Assembly: GCF_030015065.1 (NCBI RefSeq)
Contig: NZ_JAIVFN010000030.1
Location: 1 to 38,690 of the forward strand
Length of the DNA: 38,690 nt
DNA from: Xanthobacter autotrophicus
Lineage (GTDB): Bacteria; Pseudomonadota; Alphaproteobacteria; Rhizobiales; Xanthobacteraceae
Direction: 5' to 3'
Below the pieces are notes generated by a model that was not told the DNA's origin, made no database searches, and saw only the letters and a list, made by a program, of their open reading frames with translations. Both the position numbers and the translations under genes were made by a program. Below are positions 17,233 through 25,457 of this stretch, piece by piece (the first letter of the stretch is position 1; every line of letters starts with the position of its first letter).

Positions 17233-17550
17233 ATGGCTGGTCGGACCGTGACGCGGGCGGATCTGTGTGAGGCCGTCTATCAGCAGGTGGGGCTGTCCCG
17301 TACCGAATCCGCCCAGCTGGTGGAGATGGTGCTGAAGGAGATCGCCGATTGCCTGGCTCGCGGTGAAACCGTGAAGCTCTCGTCCTTCGGCTCCTTCGTG
17401 GTGCGCGAGAAGGGCGAGCGCGTCGGGCGCAATCCCAAGACCGGCGAGGAAGTGCCCATCGAGCCTCGCCGCGTCATGGTGTTCAAGCCGTCCAGCATCC
17501 TCAAGCACCGGATCAACGGCACCGTCGGCGACGGCGCCGACGAGGACTGA
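17233..17550 (+). CDS. ihfA: Integration host factor alpha subunit
   Basis: IHF-alpha pairs with IHF-beta to bend DNA sharply; it assists sigma-54 promoters, recombination and replication. The 105-aa protein has the family start [19 protein letters not shown], the saddle region [21 protein letters not shown], the arm [23 protein letters not shown] with the intercalating proline, and a short acidic tail. GGGGTG lies shortly before the ATG. IHF is relevant to the NtrC-type activators elsewhere in the window. It is followed by merR, an arrangement conserved in alphaproteobacteria. Confidence 0.97.
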   Translation: MAGRTVTRADLCEAVYQQVGLSRTESAQLVEMVLKEIADCLARGETVKLSSFGSFVVREKGERVGRNPKTGEEVPIEPRRVMVFKPSSILKHRINGTVGDGADED

Positions 17551-17577
17551 GCCCCGAGGACGAGCCTCCGCAGGCCG

Positions 17578-17597
17578 CCCCGCCCAACGGGCAGGGG
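17578..17597 (+). terminator. Imperfect GC hairpin after ihfA
   Basis: CCCCGCCC-AAC-GGGC-A-GGGG pairs over 8 bp with one bulged A, 27 nt past the ihfA stop. No T-run follows. It may reduce read-through into merR. Confidence 0.3.
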
Positions 17598-17713
17598 ACA
17601 AGCCGCGGCCGTTCCCCGCGCCGCCTGTTGCCGCAACTTCCCGCCCGCCGCGATCGCCCGTATGATTCCGCCAGGAGATCGGGGCGATTCGGTCGATTGA
17701 GGCGGGAGACAAG

Positions 17714-19924
17714 GTGGGCGACGCGCGCGAGACGGAGAAAGCTCCGGACGCCTTCCGGACCATCAGCGAGGTCGCCGAAGACCTGGCCCTTCCGCAGCAC
17801 GTCCTGCGCTTCTGGGAAACGCGCTTTCCCCAGATCAAGCCGGTCAAGCGGGCCGGCGGCCGGCGCTTCTACCGGCCGGAGGACGTGGACCTCCTGCGCG
17901 GCATCCGCCACCTGCTCTATACGGACGGCTTCACCATCAAGGGTGCGCAGCGCATCCTGAAGGATCAGGGCGTGCGCTATGTCCAGGACCTCGGCATCGA
18001 GCGCGAGGTTGCGGTCATGCGGTCGGCCAGGCCGCAGCGCGGGGAGGCGGGGGAGGGCGTGACCTTCGGCGGCCTCCTCGGCCTGCTGCCGCGCCGCCGC
18101 CCCAAGGCGGGCCATGGCGGCCGGGGCGGGGAGGACGACGTGCTCCCCGACCTGCCGGACGTGGCCGAGCTGCCCTTGCCCTTTCCGGATGCCGAGGCCG
18201 ACCGCGACCTTGCGGACGAGCCGCCGGAGCCGCCCATCGTGTTCCGGCAGCCGCCCCGCGCCCGCGCCCCGGAGCCCATGCCTCCGGAGTCCAGGCCGCC
18301 CGAACCCAGGCCGCCCGAGCGTCGCCGCGGTTTCGACGCGCCGGAGGCGGGCCAGCGGCGCGAGCCGACCCTCGGCGAGGAACCGCCGCATCCGTCCTCC
18401 GACGAGCCGCGCGGAGCGCCCCGAATGCGCGAGCGTGTCGAGCCGGTGCTCGCCCCGCAGCGCCCGAGCCGCGGCCCGGCCGCGCGTCTGCCCCATCGGG
18501 AGGGAGAGGGCGCCGGCGCGGCGCCGCCGCATCCCGCCGCGTTCGACGATCCGCTGCTGCCGTTCCTCGAGGACATTCCCGTGGCGGCATCCGCCGTGTC
18601 CGAGCCCATCGAGGCGCGCATCCAGCGCCTGCGCGCCCAGGAACGGCGCCCCCTGCGGCCGCACGAGATGCCGGAGGATGACGGGCCGCCGGAAGAATAC
18701 ATCCCGCCGCGCGCCCGCCGCGCGCCCCCCCGGGACCTTCCGCAGGAGCAGCCCCTACGCCCCGTCGCGCACGCTCCCATGCCGCCCACTGCACCACGCC
18801 GGGCGGCATGGGAGGCCGACGCGTATCCCCCGGAAGAGCGCCGGCAGAGCGAAGGTCGGCAGGACGCGCATTTGGACGGCGCCGGATTCGAGGACGAGCC
18901 GCGCCCGGATCGATTTCCTCCGCGCGCCCGGCGCGCCCCATCCGAGCCGCCGCCGCGCGGACCCGCACGCGAGCCGCGTCGCAATCGCGCCGTGCAGGAT
19001 GAAGAATGGCGGCAGACGGATTGGGTGGAGGCGGCATGGCACGACAGTGTCGCGGACGAGGCCGGTCCGGCCGCCTCCGACACGCCTCCAGACGACGAGC
19101 CGCTTTATCGCCCCGTCGAACGCCATGCCACGCCACGCCACGCCGCCATGGCCGCCGATCCGGAGACCGAGATGATGAACGAGGAGCGGCGACGGCCCCC
19201 CCTATCGCCGCCTCGGCCGGAGCGGCGCGAGCCCTCCATCGCCGCGCCAGAGTTCCGGCCGCAAGAACAGTGGCCGCAGGAGCACCACGCGCAGGAGCAC
19301 CGCGCGACCGGGGGTCGTCCGCCGGCCTCTGCGGCGTCCATGTCCATGCCGCCCCACGCCCGTCCTATGACGGGCTGGGCCGACGAGGAGGTGCGGCGGG
19401 TATGGGATGAAGGCTGGGGGGAGGGCGCTCCCCAGTCGCTGCCACGGGCGACCCGTATCGGCCCGCTCATCGGCCCCATCCACGAGGACGAGCCCCAATC
19501 GGACGTGCTTCCGGAGGCCGAGCAGCGCCGCATCGCCGAGCGCATGGCCGGCCGGGCGGCCCCCGCGCCCGAACCCTATGTGGCGCCACAGCGGCGTTCG
19601 CCGCCGCCCTGGAGCCGGGGCGAGGCCCCCCTGGACCTGCCCAATCCCGCGTTCCGCGCCGAACCCGCCTCTTATGTGCCAGAACCGGAGCCGCCGGTGC
19701 AGCGCGCGCCGCGCGAGCCGCTCCGGCCGGGTCCGCCCGAGCAGTATCTGCCGCCGCACCTCAGATCGGAGGCGCGCATGACGGGACAGGCTCCCATGGC
19801 CGCGCCGGCGCTCTCGCGCGACGACGTGCATCGCATGCAGTCCGCGCTCTATGAGCTTGGCGAATGTCGCCGGCTGATGGAGGAGGTGCTGGCGCCGCGA
19901 AACACGGACCGTCCGGGGGGGTGA
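17714..19924 (+). CDS. MerR-family regulator with very long disordered central region
   Basis: The 736-aa product starts with a MerR-type winged helix at about residues 14-88 ([20 protein letters not shown], then [35 protein letters not shown]). This is the regulator usually found after ihfA in alphaproteobacteria, whose normal length is about 150-220 aa. Residues from about 105 to 695 are dominated by Pro, Arg, Glu and Ala, with local near-repeats (PPRARRAP twice; EPRPPERRR). The last 40 residues return to a helix, [20 protein letters not shown], that I recognise as the usual C-terminus of the shorter relatives. The start is GTG with GGGAG 5-6 nt upstream. No MerR effector domain or metal site is visible; target and signal are unknown. 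Confidence 0.88.
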   Translation: MGDARETEKAPDAFRTISEVAEDLALPQHVLRFWETRFPQIKPVKRAGGRRFYRPEDVDLLRGIRHLLYTDGFTIKGAQRILKDQGVRYVQDLGIEREVAVMRSARPQRGEAGEGVTFGGLLGLLPRRRPKAGHGGRGGEDDVLPDLPDVAELPLPFPDAEADRDLADEPPEPPIVFRQPPRARAPEPMPPESRPPEPRPPERRRGFDAPEAGQRREPTLGEEPPHPSSDEPRGAPRMRERVEPVLAPQRPSRGPAARLPHREGEGAGAAPPHPAAFDDPLLPFLEDIPVAASAVSEPIEARIQRLRAQERRPLRPHEMPEDDGPPEEYIPPRARRAPPRDLPQEQPLRPVAHAPMPPTAPRRAAWEADAYPPEERRQSEGRQDAHLDGAGFEDEPRPDRFPPRARRAPSEPPPRGPAREPRRNRAVQDEEWRQTDWVEAAWHDSVADEAGPAASDTPPDDEPLYRPVERHATPRHAAMAADPETEMMNEERRRPPLSPPRPERREPSIAAPEFRPQEQWPQEHHAQEHRATGGRPPASAASMSMPPHARPMTGWADEEVRRVWDEGWGEGAPQSLPRATRIGPLIGPIHEDEPQSDVLPEAEQRRIAERMAGRAAPAPEPYVAPQRRSPPPWSRGEAPLDLPNPAFRAEPASYVPEPEPPVQRAPREPLRPGPPEQYLPPHLRSEARMTGQAPMAAPALSRDDVHRMQSALYELGECRRLMEEVLAPRNTDRPGG

Positions 19925-19995
19925 CGCTCCCCCGCGCCGGAGCCGCGCCTGGCGCAGCCGGATCGCGCATCCCGCACGTTAAGGACCGAAAACGC

Positions 19996-20039
19996 CGAGG
20001 CCGCGCCGGAGAGTGCCTCCATCCTGACGCGCGGCCTCG
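19996..20039. terminator. Stem-loop between convergent merR gene and rlpA
   Basis: CGAGGCCGCGC (19996-20006) pairs with GCGCGGCCTCG (20029-20039) over 11 bp, with a 22-nt loop. It lies 71 nt past the merR stop and 34 nt from the rlpA stop, a plausible two-way terminator without T-run. Confidence 0.45.
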
Positions 20040-20073
20040 TGCGACCATTAAGCTCTGAAAAATGCCGCCGGTG

Positions 20074-20433
20074 TCAGTTCACCACGTTGAGGGCGACCCG
20101 GGTGATGCCGGAGCCGGTGAAACCGAGTTCCGAGGCGGCGGCCCGGGACACGTCGATCACCCGGCCGCGGATGTAGGGCCCGCGATCATTGATGCGCACG
20201 ACGACGCTGCGGCCATTACGCAGGTTGGTCACGCGCACCTTGGTGCCAAACGGCAGGGAGCGGTGCGCCGCCGTCATGGCGGAGGGGTTGAAACGCTCAC
20301 CGCTCGCGGTGTTCTGGCCTTGCCAATAGTAAGAGGCGACGCCGGTGGAGGTGTCCGCTTTCGCCGGGCTCGAGACGGCCATTCCGGCCGAGAGAGACAG
20401 GGCGGCGCAGGACAGGACCACGCGAATCTTCAT
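20074..20433 (-). CDS. rlpA: Short RlpA-like exported double-psi beta-barrel protein
   Basis: This protein of about 119 aa is exported by a Sec signal ([20 protein letters not shown], cleaved near SSPAKA). The RlpA double-psi barrel follows: [58 protein letters not shown] and [11 protein letters not shown]. RlpA proteins are septal lytic transglycosylases that cleave peptidoglycan lacking stem peptides, with catalytic Asp and His in these segments; activity here is inferred. There is no SPOR domain and no lipobox, so it should be soluble in the periplasm. The ATG at 20433 is preceded by GGAAGA. The 251-bp upstream gap carries a large inverted repeat. Confidence 0.92.
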   Translation of the reverse strand: MKIRVVLSCAALSLSAGMAVSSPAKADTSTGVASYYWQGQNTASGERFNPSAMTAAHRSLPFGTKVRVTNLRNGRSVVVRINDRGPYIRGRVIDVSRAAASELGFTGSGITRVALNVVN

Positions 20434-20500
20434 GCGATCAATCTTCCGTGTAATTTCGGATGATCGCCGAATGACGACGCAATGGGGCGACAGCGTCCCG

Positions 20501-20600
20501 ATTTGCCGGCCAAAAGGTGACGATTCGCCTTTCCGGATCACAATTCTGCCGATATTCGATACCTCCACGGCAATCCAAAGCTGTGGCTTGGCCGGCAAAT
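20501..20600. repeat. 13-bp inverted repeat pair upstream of rlpA
   Basis: ATTTGCCGGCCAA (20501-20513) and its exact reverse complement TTGGCCGGCAAAT (20588-20600) are 74 nt apart, between rlpA and tRNA-Pro. Each arm is itself almost palindromic around GCCGGC. This could be a pair of binding sites allowing looping. Confidence 0.7.
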
Positions 20601-20643
20601 GCATGTTGCTGGGGAGAGCATGGGATAGCTGCGCAAGAGGGGC

Positions 20644-20671
20644 TTGCCCCTGCCGGAGCGATGGTCTAAGC
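20644..20671 (+). promoter_or_regulatory. Possible tRNA-Pro promoter
   Basis: TTGCCC (20644-20649) and CTAAGC (20666-20671), 16 nt apart, end 13 nt before the mature tRNA. The match is weak; it is offered because a promoter must lie close upstream. Confidence 0.25.
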
Positions 20672-20684
20672 CTCCGATCCTCGT

Positions 20685-20762
20685 CGGAGCGTAGCGCAGC
20701 CCGGTTAGCGCACTAGTCTGGGGGACTAGGGGTCGGAGGTTCAAATCCTCTCGCTCCGACCA
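20685..20762 (+). tRNA. tRNA-Pro (anticodon GGG)
   Basis: A complete cloverleaf can be drawn. The acceptor stem is CGGAGCG/CGCTCCG with discriminator A and encoded CCA (20760-20762). The D arm is GCGC/GCGC with GG in the loop. The anticodon stem is CTAGT/ACTAG with loop CTGGGGG, so the anticodon is GGG (20720-20722). The T arm is GGAGG/CCTCT with loop TTCAAAT. It reads CCC and CCU codons. No integrase gene or duplicated 3' end is seen nearby. Confidence 0.96.
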
Positions 20763-20770
20763 TTCCTTCT

Positions 20771-20791
20771 CCGAAGCACCCATACCTTCGG
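20771..20791 (+). terminator. Hairpin downstream of tRNA-Pro
   Basis: CCGAAG (20771-20776) pairs with CTTCGG (20786-20791), loop of 9 nt, starting 8 nt after the encoded CCA. No long T-run follows. Confidence 0.35.
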
Positions 20792-21111
20792 TTCGGTCCC
20801 GTCGTCGTTGCATCACCGCAGCGGCGAGGGATGCCCCTTGCCCGCATTGTCGCGTGCAATGCAGCATGCGACCGCTCCTCGCTCCCAAAGGCGGCCCCGG
20901 TAAGGCTGGTCATCCGCGCCGCCCGTGCCCGGGCGCTCTCGCGTGGACCGGCGACATTCCCAGGTTACCGGTATTTCCTCATCTGATGATGCAGGCGAAT
21001 CACTTAACGTAAGCAACAGCAAACACGCTCGTTTTCGCGGTTGAGACAGAGTGCGAGGGCGACTCACGATTTCGCGCGCCACGGCATCCGGCGCGGCGTG
21101 CTGTAGCGCGC

Positions 21112-21126
21112 TTCAGTGTGACTGAA
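21112..21126. promoter_or_regulatory. Perfect dyad TTCAGT-GTG-ACTGAA
   Basis: A 6-3-6 inverted repeat 111 nt upstream of the metallo-hydrolase start. Size and symmetry suit a dimeric regulator's operator. It is not an FNR/FixK or Irr box by sequence. Confidence 0.35.
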
Positions 21127-21237
21127 TGGCATTTTGGCGTCCCGGGTGTGACTCCGGAGCGAATCTGGATCAGGCTGCGGCCCGACTCCGCCCTGACCCT
21201 TGATCCGAGCAGCAGACGCAGCGAGGTCACGAGAGAC

Positions 21238-22131
21238 ATGCCATTGCCTGCCGAGCCATTGCCGGGCCAGCCCTTGCCCGGCGAAACCGGCCCAAGCCTC
21301 ACCTTCACCATCCTGGGATGCGGCTCGTCGGGCGGCGTGCCACGGGTGGGGCAGGGGTGGGGCGCCTGCGACCCCCTCAACCCGCGCAACCGCCGCCGCC
21401 GCTGCTCCATGCTCGTGGAGCGCATCGGGCCGAGCGGAAAAACCACTGTCCTGGTCGATACTTCACCGGACTTGCGGGAGCAGTTGCTCGGCGAGGGCGT
21501 GACCCATATCGATGCCGTCCTCTACACCCATGAGCACGCGGACCACACCCACGGCATCGACGATCTGCGTCCGCTCGCCATCCACCATCGCCGCCGGGTG
21601 GACATTTTTGCGGATGAGGATACCTCCCGCATGCTGCATCAGCGGTTCGGCTACTGCTTTTCGACGCCCCCGGGCAGCGCCTATCCGCCTATCCTCACGG
21701 AACATCGGTTCCGGGAGGGCAGGGAAATCGTGGTCGAAGGGGCAGGCGGCCCCATCGCCGCCCTGCCGTTCCGCCAGCGCCACGGCGACATCGATTCCTT
21801 CGGCTTCCGCTTCGGCGACGTGGCCTATTCCAGCGATGTGAATGGACTGCCCGAGAACAGCCTGGGCCGCCTGCATGATCTGGATGTGTGGATCATCGAC
21901 GCGCTGCGCGAGACGCCTCATCCGTCGCACTTCACCCTTCAGGAGGCACTCGATCATGTGGCGCTCGTGAAACCGAAACGGGCGATCCTCACGAACCTCC
22001 ATACCGACCTCGACTATGCCGCTCTGGAAGCACGCCTGCCGGCGACCATCGTCCCGGCCTATGACGGCCTGCGCTTCGAGTCCCGCATCCGCCACGCGAC
22101 GGCGCCAGCCAACGCCACGGCAGGCAGTTGA
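21238..22131 (+). CDS. PhnP-like MBL-fold metallo-hydrolase
   Basis: The 297-aa protein is a metallo-beta-lactamase-fold phosphodiesterase-like enzyme. It opens with the family segment LTFTILGCGSSGGVPRVG and has a Cys-rich entry (CDPLNPRNRRRRCS) as in PhnP-type proteins. Metal ligands are visible in YTHEHADHTHGIDDLRP (HxHxDH), in PFRQRHGDIDSFGFR, and in YSSDVNGLP and NLHTDLDY. The substrate is unknown; PhnP cleaves cyclic phosphodiesters. The ATG at 21238 starts a short Pro/Leu repeat (PLPAEPLPGQPLPGE) before the domain; further codons upstream to 21118 are not family-like. In many relatives this gene follows metG-tatD; neither is adjacent here. Confidence 0.9.
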   Translation: MPLPAEPLPGQPLPGETGPSLTFTILGCGSSGGVPRVGQGWGACDPLNPRNRRRRCSMLVERIGPSGKTTVLVDTSPDLREQLLGEGVTHIDAVLYTHEHADHTHGIDDLRPLAIHHRRRVDIFADEDTSRMLHQRFGYCFSTPPGSAYPPILTEHRFREGREIVVEGAGGPIAALPFRQRHGDIDSFGFRFGDVAYSSDVNGLPENSLGRLHDLDVWIIDALRETPHPSHFTLQEALDHVALVKPKRAILTNLHTDLDYAALEARLPATIVPAYDGLRFESRIRHATAPANATAGS

Positions 22132-22195
22132 CGTACGGCACGATCTTCACCCTTCGGCCTTCATGCAGGTCCTCGAATGATTCGCGCGATGGATC

Positions 22196-22236
22196 GGCTT
22201 TGTTCTTCAAGCCTCTGTTTCAATTTATTCTTTTTG
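22196..22236 (+). terminator. Possible intrinsic terminator of the metallo-hydrolase gene
   Basis: A 5-bp stem with 8-nt loop is followed by the T-rich tract ending CTTTTTG, 65 nt past the stop. The stem is weak, but the T-run is the best in the window. Confidence 0.35.
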
Positions 22237-22334
22237 TGAAGATTCAGACTGGCTGAAGGTCATCGGCAACCGCCTCGCAGGCGGATCCAGCAGGCCCTCC
22301 TCCCGGTTGGATTGGAGTGATAGTTCCATAATAT

Positions 22335-22430
22335 CTCTTCTGCGAATCATGGGATCAGGAGTCTGAACCTCCTGCCCGCGACTCGCCCATGGGTCCGGGC
22401 GCACCGAAGCCGGGCCGTTCCGGCCCGGTC
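22335..22430 (+). ncRNA. Speculative small RNA candidate
   Basis: TTGGAT (22307-22312) and TAATAT (22329-22334) are 16 nt apart with no plus-strand gene downstream for nearly 700 bp. The following 90 nt contain CATGGG (22348-22353) pairing with CCCATG (22386-22391), enclosing CAGGAG/CTCCTG (22356-22374). An 8-bp GC hairpin CCGGGCCG-TTC-CGGCCCGG (22410-22428) ends it, without T-run. It may equally be 3' UTR of the minus-strand trmO-like gene. Confidence 0.2.
22410..22428. terminator. 8-bp GC hairpin after the trmO-like gene
   Basis: CCGGGCCG-TTC-CGGCCCGG begins 24 nt past the minus-strand stop of the trmO-like gene. A partial extra copy of the arm (CCGGCCCGG, 22430-22438) follows, so alternative pairing is possible. 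Confidence 0.4.
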
Positions 22431-22452
22431 CGGCCCGGATTTCCGGCGCTGG

Positions 22453-22920
22453 TCAGGAATGCTGCACCTTGAGGTCGATGAGCGGCGTGCCATCGAGGCA
22501 GTCGAGCCCCCGTACCTCGACGCGAAGGCCATCCACGCCCACCAGCCGCACCACCGACGAGGCAACCGGGTTCGGCCGCACCGGCGAGCGCAGGGCGAAG
22601 GTGCCGCGCGTCTCGCCGTCATGGCGCGGGCTCTGGAGCACGAGGTCGCGCCGCGCCCGGTTCATCCAGTACAGCACCTGCAGGCGCGGGCAGTCGGCAA
22701 CGCCGATCAACGCCTCGGCCCAGCGGGGATCAATCTCCAGGACGCAGACCGGCCCCTCCTCCGGGTCGCCACGGCGGGGACAGGCACCCCGCTCGCTCCA
22801 GGGCGTGCGGATGCGGCCGATGAAATAGAGGCCGGCATCGAAGCGCTCCGGCAACGCCACGGCCTTTTCCCCCGGACGGATATCCTCATCGACTGGGCCG
22901 GCGGGCGCGATCTCGACCAT
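22453..22920 (-). CDS. TrmO/TsaA-like tRNA methyltransferase
   Basis: The 155-aa protein matches the TsaA/TrmO family, which N6-methylates t6A37 of certain tRNAs using S-adenosylmethionine. Family segments are FIGRIRTPWSERGACPRRGD, RHDGETRGTFALRSPVRPNP, ASSVVRLVGVDG and LDCLDGTPLIDLKV. It is a single-domain form, shorter than E. coli TrmO. The ATG at 22920 is chosen because GAGGAAGAG lies 3-6 nt upstream; a GTG at 22962 is possible. It is divergent from mazG. Substrate tRNA is inferred from the family only. Confidence 0.88.
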   Translation of the reverse strand: MVEIAPAGPVDEDIRPGEKAVALPERFDAGLYFIGRIRTPWSERGACPRRGDPEEGPVCVLEIDPRWAEALIGVADCPRLQVLYWMNRARRDLVLQSPRHDGETRGTFALRSPVRPNPVASSVVRLVGVDGLRVEVRGLDCLDGTPLIDLKVQHS

Positions 22921-23024
22921 GGTCTCTTCCTCTTCCAGGCTGGGCGGAGCATAGGACGGCACAGCATGCGGTAAAGGTGGCGCCGCGCACCAGATCGCCG
23001 CCCCGCTTCGGAATGGAGAAGCCT

Positions 23025-23855
23025 ATGGATGCCTCCCGCGACATCGCGCGCCTCATCGAGATCATGGCCGCCTTGCGCACGCCGGGGACCGGCTGCCCGT
23101 GGGACCTGGAGCAGACCTTCGCCACCATCGCGCCCTACACGCTGGAGGAGGCCTTCGAGGTGGCCGACGCCATCGCGCGCGCCGACATGCCGGACCTCAA
23201 GGACGAGCTGGGCGACCTGCTGCTGCAGGTGGTGTTCCACGCGCGGATGGCCGAAGAGGAGGGCGCGTTCGATTTCGGCGCCGTGGTGGAAGCCATCACC
23301 GCCAAGCTCATCCGCCGCCATCCCCACGTCTTCGGCACCGCGCGGGATCTCTCGCCAGACGAGGTGAAGGGCCTGTGGGCGCAGATCAAGGCCGAGGAGA
23401 AGCGCGAGCGCGCCGCAGCGCGGGCGGCGGCGGGCCTACCGGAGGAGACGACGCAGAAGGGCACCCTCGCCGGCGTGCCCCTCCCCCTGCCTGCCCTCAC
23501 CCGCGCGCTGAAGCTTCAGGAGAAGGCCAGCCGCGTGGGCTTCGACTGGAACGATGCGCGCCAGGTGCTGGCCAAGATCCGCGAGGAGACGGAGGAAGTT
23601 GCCGAGGCGCTCGATGCCGGCGGCACGGCGGCGATCCGGGACGAGATCGGCGATCTCCTGTTCGCGGTGGTGAACCTCGCCCGGCACGCGGGCGTGGACC
23701 CCGAGGCGGCGCTGCGCGGCACCAACGACAAGTTCACCCGGCGTTTCGGCCATGTGGAGGATGAACTTGCCGCCGCCGGGCGGGCTCCCGGGCAGGCGAG
23801 CCTCGACGAGATGGAAGCCCTCTGGCAGGCGGCGAAGCTCAAGGAGCGCGCGTGA
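23025..23855 (+). CDS. mazG: Nucleoside triphosphate pyrophosphohydrolase MazG
   Basis: MazG hydrolyses nucleoside triphosphates to monophosphates and pyrophosphate, cleaning the nucleotide pool and affecting (p)ppGpp responses in E. coli. The 276-aa protein has two MazG domains. The first contains LEEAFEVADAI and KDELGDLLLQVVFHARM; the second REETEEVAEAL and RDEIGDLLFAVVNLAR, the paired acidic metal-binding motifs. The segment TGCPWDLEQTFATIAPYTLE is the typical N-terminal signature. The ATG at 23025 has GGAG 6 nt upstream; ATG 23013 is an alternative. It is convergent with hflX, with 30 bp between stops. Confidence 0.97.
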   Translation: MDASRDIARLIEIMAALRTPGTGCPWDLEQTFATIAPYTLEEAFEVADAIARADMPDLKDELGDLLLQVVFHARMAEEEGAFDFGAVVEAITAKLIRRHPHVFGTARDLSPDEVKGLWAQIKAEEKRERAAARAAAGLPEETTQKGTLAGVPLPLPALTRALKLQEKASRVGFDWNDARQVLAKIREETEEVAEALDAGGTAAIRDEIGDLLFAVVNLARHAGVDPEAALRGTNDKFTRRFGHVEDELAAAGRAPGQASLDEMEALWQAAKLKERA

Positions 23856-23885
23856 GAAGCCCGGTCGGCGCCCCGGCGGCGCGCT

Positions 23886-25451
23886 TCACATCTGGTGGAC
23901 GCGGCGAACACCGAAGCGGCGGGTGACAAGGCCCGCCTGGTCCGGGGGAATGCGCAGGGCCACGTGAACGGCGCCATCCTCGCTCGTGGTGCGCTCCAGG
24001 ACCTCGCCGTGGCGATAGAGCCAGCCGAGCCCCTCCCCGTCCTCCACCGCCAGCGTCACCGAAACGGTCACCCGTCCCGCGGTGATACGCCGCTCTATGA
24101 GGCCAAGAAGGTCGTCCGTCCCCTCCCCCGTCAGCGCGGAAACCGGAACCGGCGCCTCGGCGCCACCGCGCGCGGCGCGGTTCTCGACCGGCTCGCGCTC
24201 TTCCGGCGCCAGGCGGTCGATCTTGTTCCACACCTCGATCACCCGCCCACCGGGCTGGGGATCGACGCCCAGATCCTCCAGCACGTCGGCGACATCGGCC
24301 GCCTGGGCGTCGGTGTCCGGGTGAGAGATGTCGCGCACGTGCAGGATGAGGTCGGCTTCCAGCACCTCCTCCAGCGTGGCGCGGAAGGCGGCGACGAGCT
24401 GGGTCGGCAGTTCGGAAATGAAACCCACCGTGTCGGAGAGGATTATGCGGGTACCGTGGGGCAGATCCACCGCGCGCAGCGTCGGGTCGAGGGTGGCGAA
24501 GAGCAGGTCCTTTGCCATCACCTCCGCCCGGGTCAGGCGATTGAAGAGCGTGGATTTGCCCGCATTGGTATAGCCCACCAGCGCGACGATGGGATACGGC
24601 ACGCGCTTGCGGCTGGCGCGGTGCAGGCCGCGGGTGCGCTTGACCTGCTCCAGCTCCTTCTCGATGCGCACGATGCGCTCGCCGATGAGCCGGCGATCCG
24701 CCTCGATCTGCGTCTCGCCCGGTCCGCCGAGGAAGCCGAAGCCGCCACGCTGGCGCTCGAGATGGGTCCAGGACCGCACCAGGCGCGAGCGCTGGTAGTT
24801 GAGGTGGGCAAGCTCCACCTGCAGCGCGCCCTCCTTGGTGCGGGCACGCATGCCGAAAATTTCAAGGATCAGCGCAGTGCGATCCACCACCTTGGCGGAC
24901 CACGCCTTTTCCAGGTTGCGCTGCTGCACCGGGGACAGCGCCGCATCGAAGAAGACGAGGTCCACGGCCTCCGTCTCCACCACGCCCGCCAGCTCCTCCA
25001 CCTTGCCGGTGCCGAGAAAGGTGGCAGGCCGGATTTCGGACAGGGGAACGATCGCGGAGAAGACCACGTCCAGGTTGATGGCGGCGGCAAGGCCCACCGC
25101 CTCCTCCAGCCGCGCCTGCGGGCTGCGCCGCTCGGGTGCGCCGCGGGTGACCCGCTTCGCCAGCGACGGTGTGATGACGGCGCAGCGCGTCGGCGGCGCG
25201 CGACGGTCGATGCCGCCACGGCCGTCCTCGCGCGCAGACAACACCTCGGGATGTTCACCCGATGAAGTGGGGTCCGACGCTCCGGCTACCGCAGCTTCGA
25301 CCTCGGGCGCGCGGGATTTCGCGGCCCGAGTCGCCCCGCCCCCGGACGTGTCGGTCCGGGTCGTGGCGTCACCCCTGGCCCCCAGCTTGGATCCTGTCTT
25401 CAACGTCGCTCCGGCTCCCTTGCCGGACCCCTTGCCGGTGCCACGCCCCAC
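23886..25451 (-). CDS. hflX: Ribosome-associated GTPase HflX with N-terminal extension
   Basis: HflX is a GTPase that splits stalled or heat-damaged ribosomes. The 521-aa protein has the HflX N-terminal domain from about residue 89 (RCAVITPSL), the signature QRSRLVRSWTHLERQRGGFG and GGPGETQIEADRR, then the GTPase with G1 GYTNAGKS (293-300), G3 DTVGFISELP and G4 NKID. The first 85 or so residues are Gly/Lys/Thr/Ala-rich and not part of the fold. The start is a GTG 6 nt after the hfq stop, whose TAAGG also serves as Shine-Dalgarno, so hflX translation is coupled to hfq. Confidence 0.97.
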   Translation of the reverse strand: MGRGTGKGSGKGAGATLKTGSKLGARGDATTRTDTSGGGATRAAKSRAPEVEAAVAGASDPTSSGEHPEVLSAREDGRGGIDRRAPPTRCAVITPSLAKRVTRGAPERRSPQARLEEAVGLAAAINLDVVFSAIVPLSEIRPATFLGTGKVEELAGVVETEAVDLVFFDAALSPVQQRNLEKAWSAKVVDRTALILEIFGMRARTKEGALQVELAHLNYQRSRLVRSWTHLERQRGGFGFLGGPGETQIEADRRLIGERIVRIEKELEQVKRTRGLHRASRKRVPYPIVALVGYTNAGKSTLFNRLTRAEVMAKDLLFATLDPTLRAVDLPHGTRIILSDTVGFISELPTQLVAAFRATLEEVLEADLILHVRDISHPDTDAQAADVADVLEDLGVDPQPGGRVIEVWNKIDRLAPEEREPVENRAARGGAEAPVPVSALTGEGTDDLLGLIERRITAGRVTVSVTLAVEDGEGLGWLYRHGEVLERTTSEDGAVHVALRIPPDQAGLVTRRFGVRRVHQM

Positions 25452-25457
25452 AGCGCC

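Larger units (their letters stand above)
20763..21237. other. 475-bp region without a gene, between tRNA-Pro and the metallo-hydrolase gene
   Basis: No coding frame is convincing; a minus-strand frame here only reads the complement of the tRNA. It contains a hairpin CCGAAG-N9-CTTCGG (20771-20791) 8 nt after the tRNA, a possible terminator, and a perfect dyad TTCAGTGTGACTGAA (21112-21126) upstream of the next gene. Confidence 0.5.
22132..22452. other. 321-bp convergent gap with AT-rich patch and structured element
   Basis: No gene is supported. Positions 22200-22255 are strikingly AT-rich for this genome. GGCTT (22196-22200) pairs with AAGCC (22209-22213), followed by a T-rich run to 22235, a possible terminator of the metallo-hydrolase gene. 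Further right are a promoter-like pair (22307-22334), nested stems (22348-22391) and a GC hairpin (22410-22428). Confidence 0.5.

Noticed and set aside
20538-20913. Minus-strand reading frames containing [20 protein letters not shown] and VGARGFEPPTPSPPD
   Set aside because: They are the complement of tRNA-Pro and its flank, a well-known source of false protein annotations.
20685-21237. Genomic island or attachment site at tRNA-Pro
   Set aside because: No integrase, no second copy of the tRNA 3' end, and base composition and neighbours look chromosomal.
22200-22260. AT-rich patch as a sign of transferred DNA
   Set aside because: It is only about 60 bp, non-coding and between convergent genes; a terminator T-tract explains it more simply.
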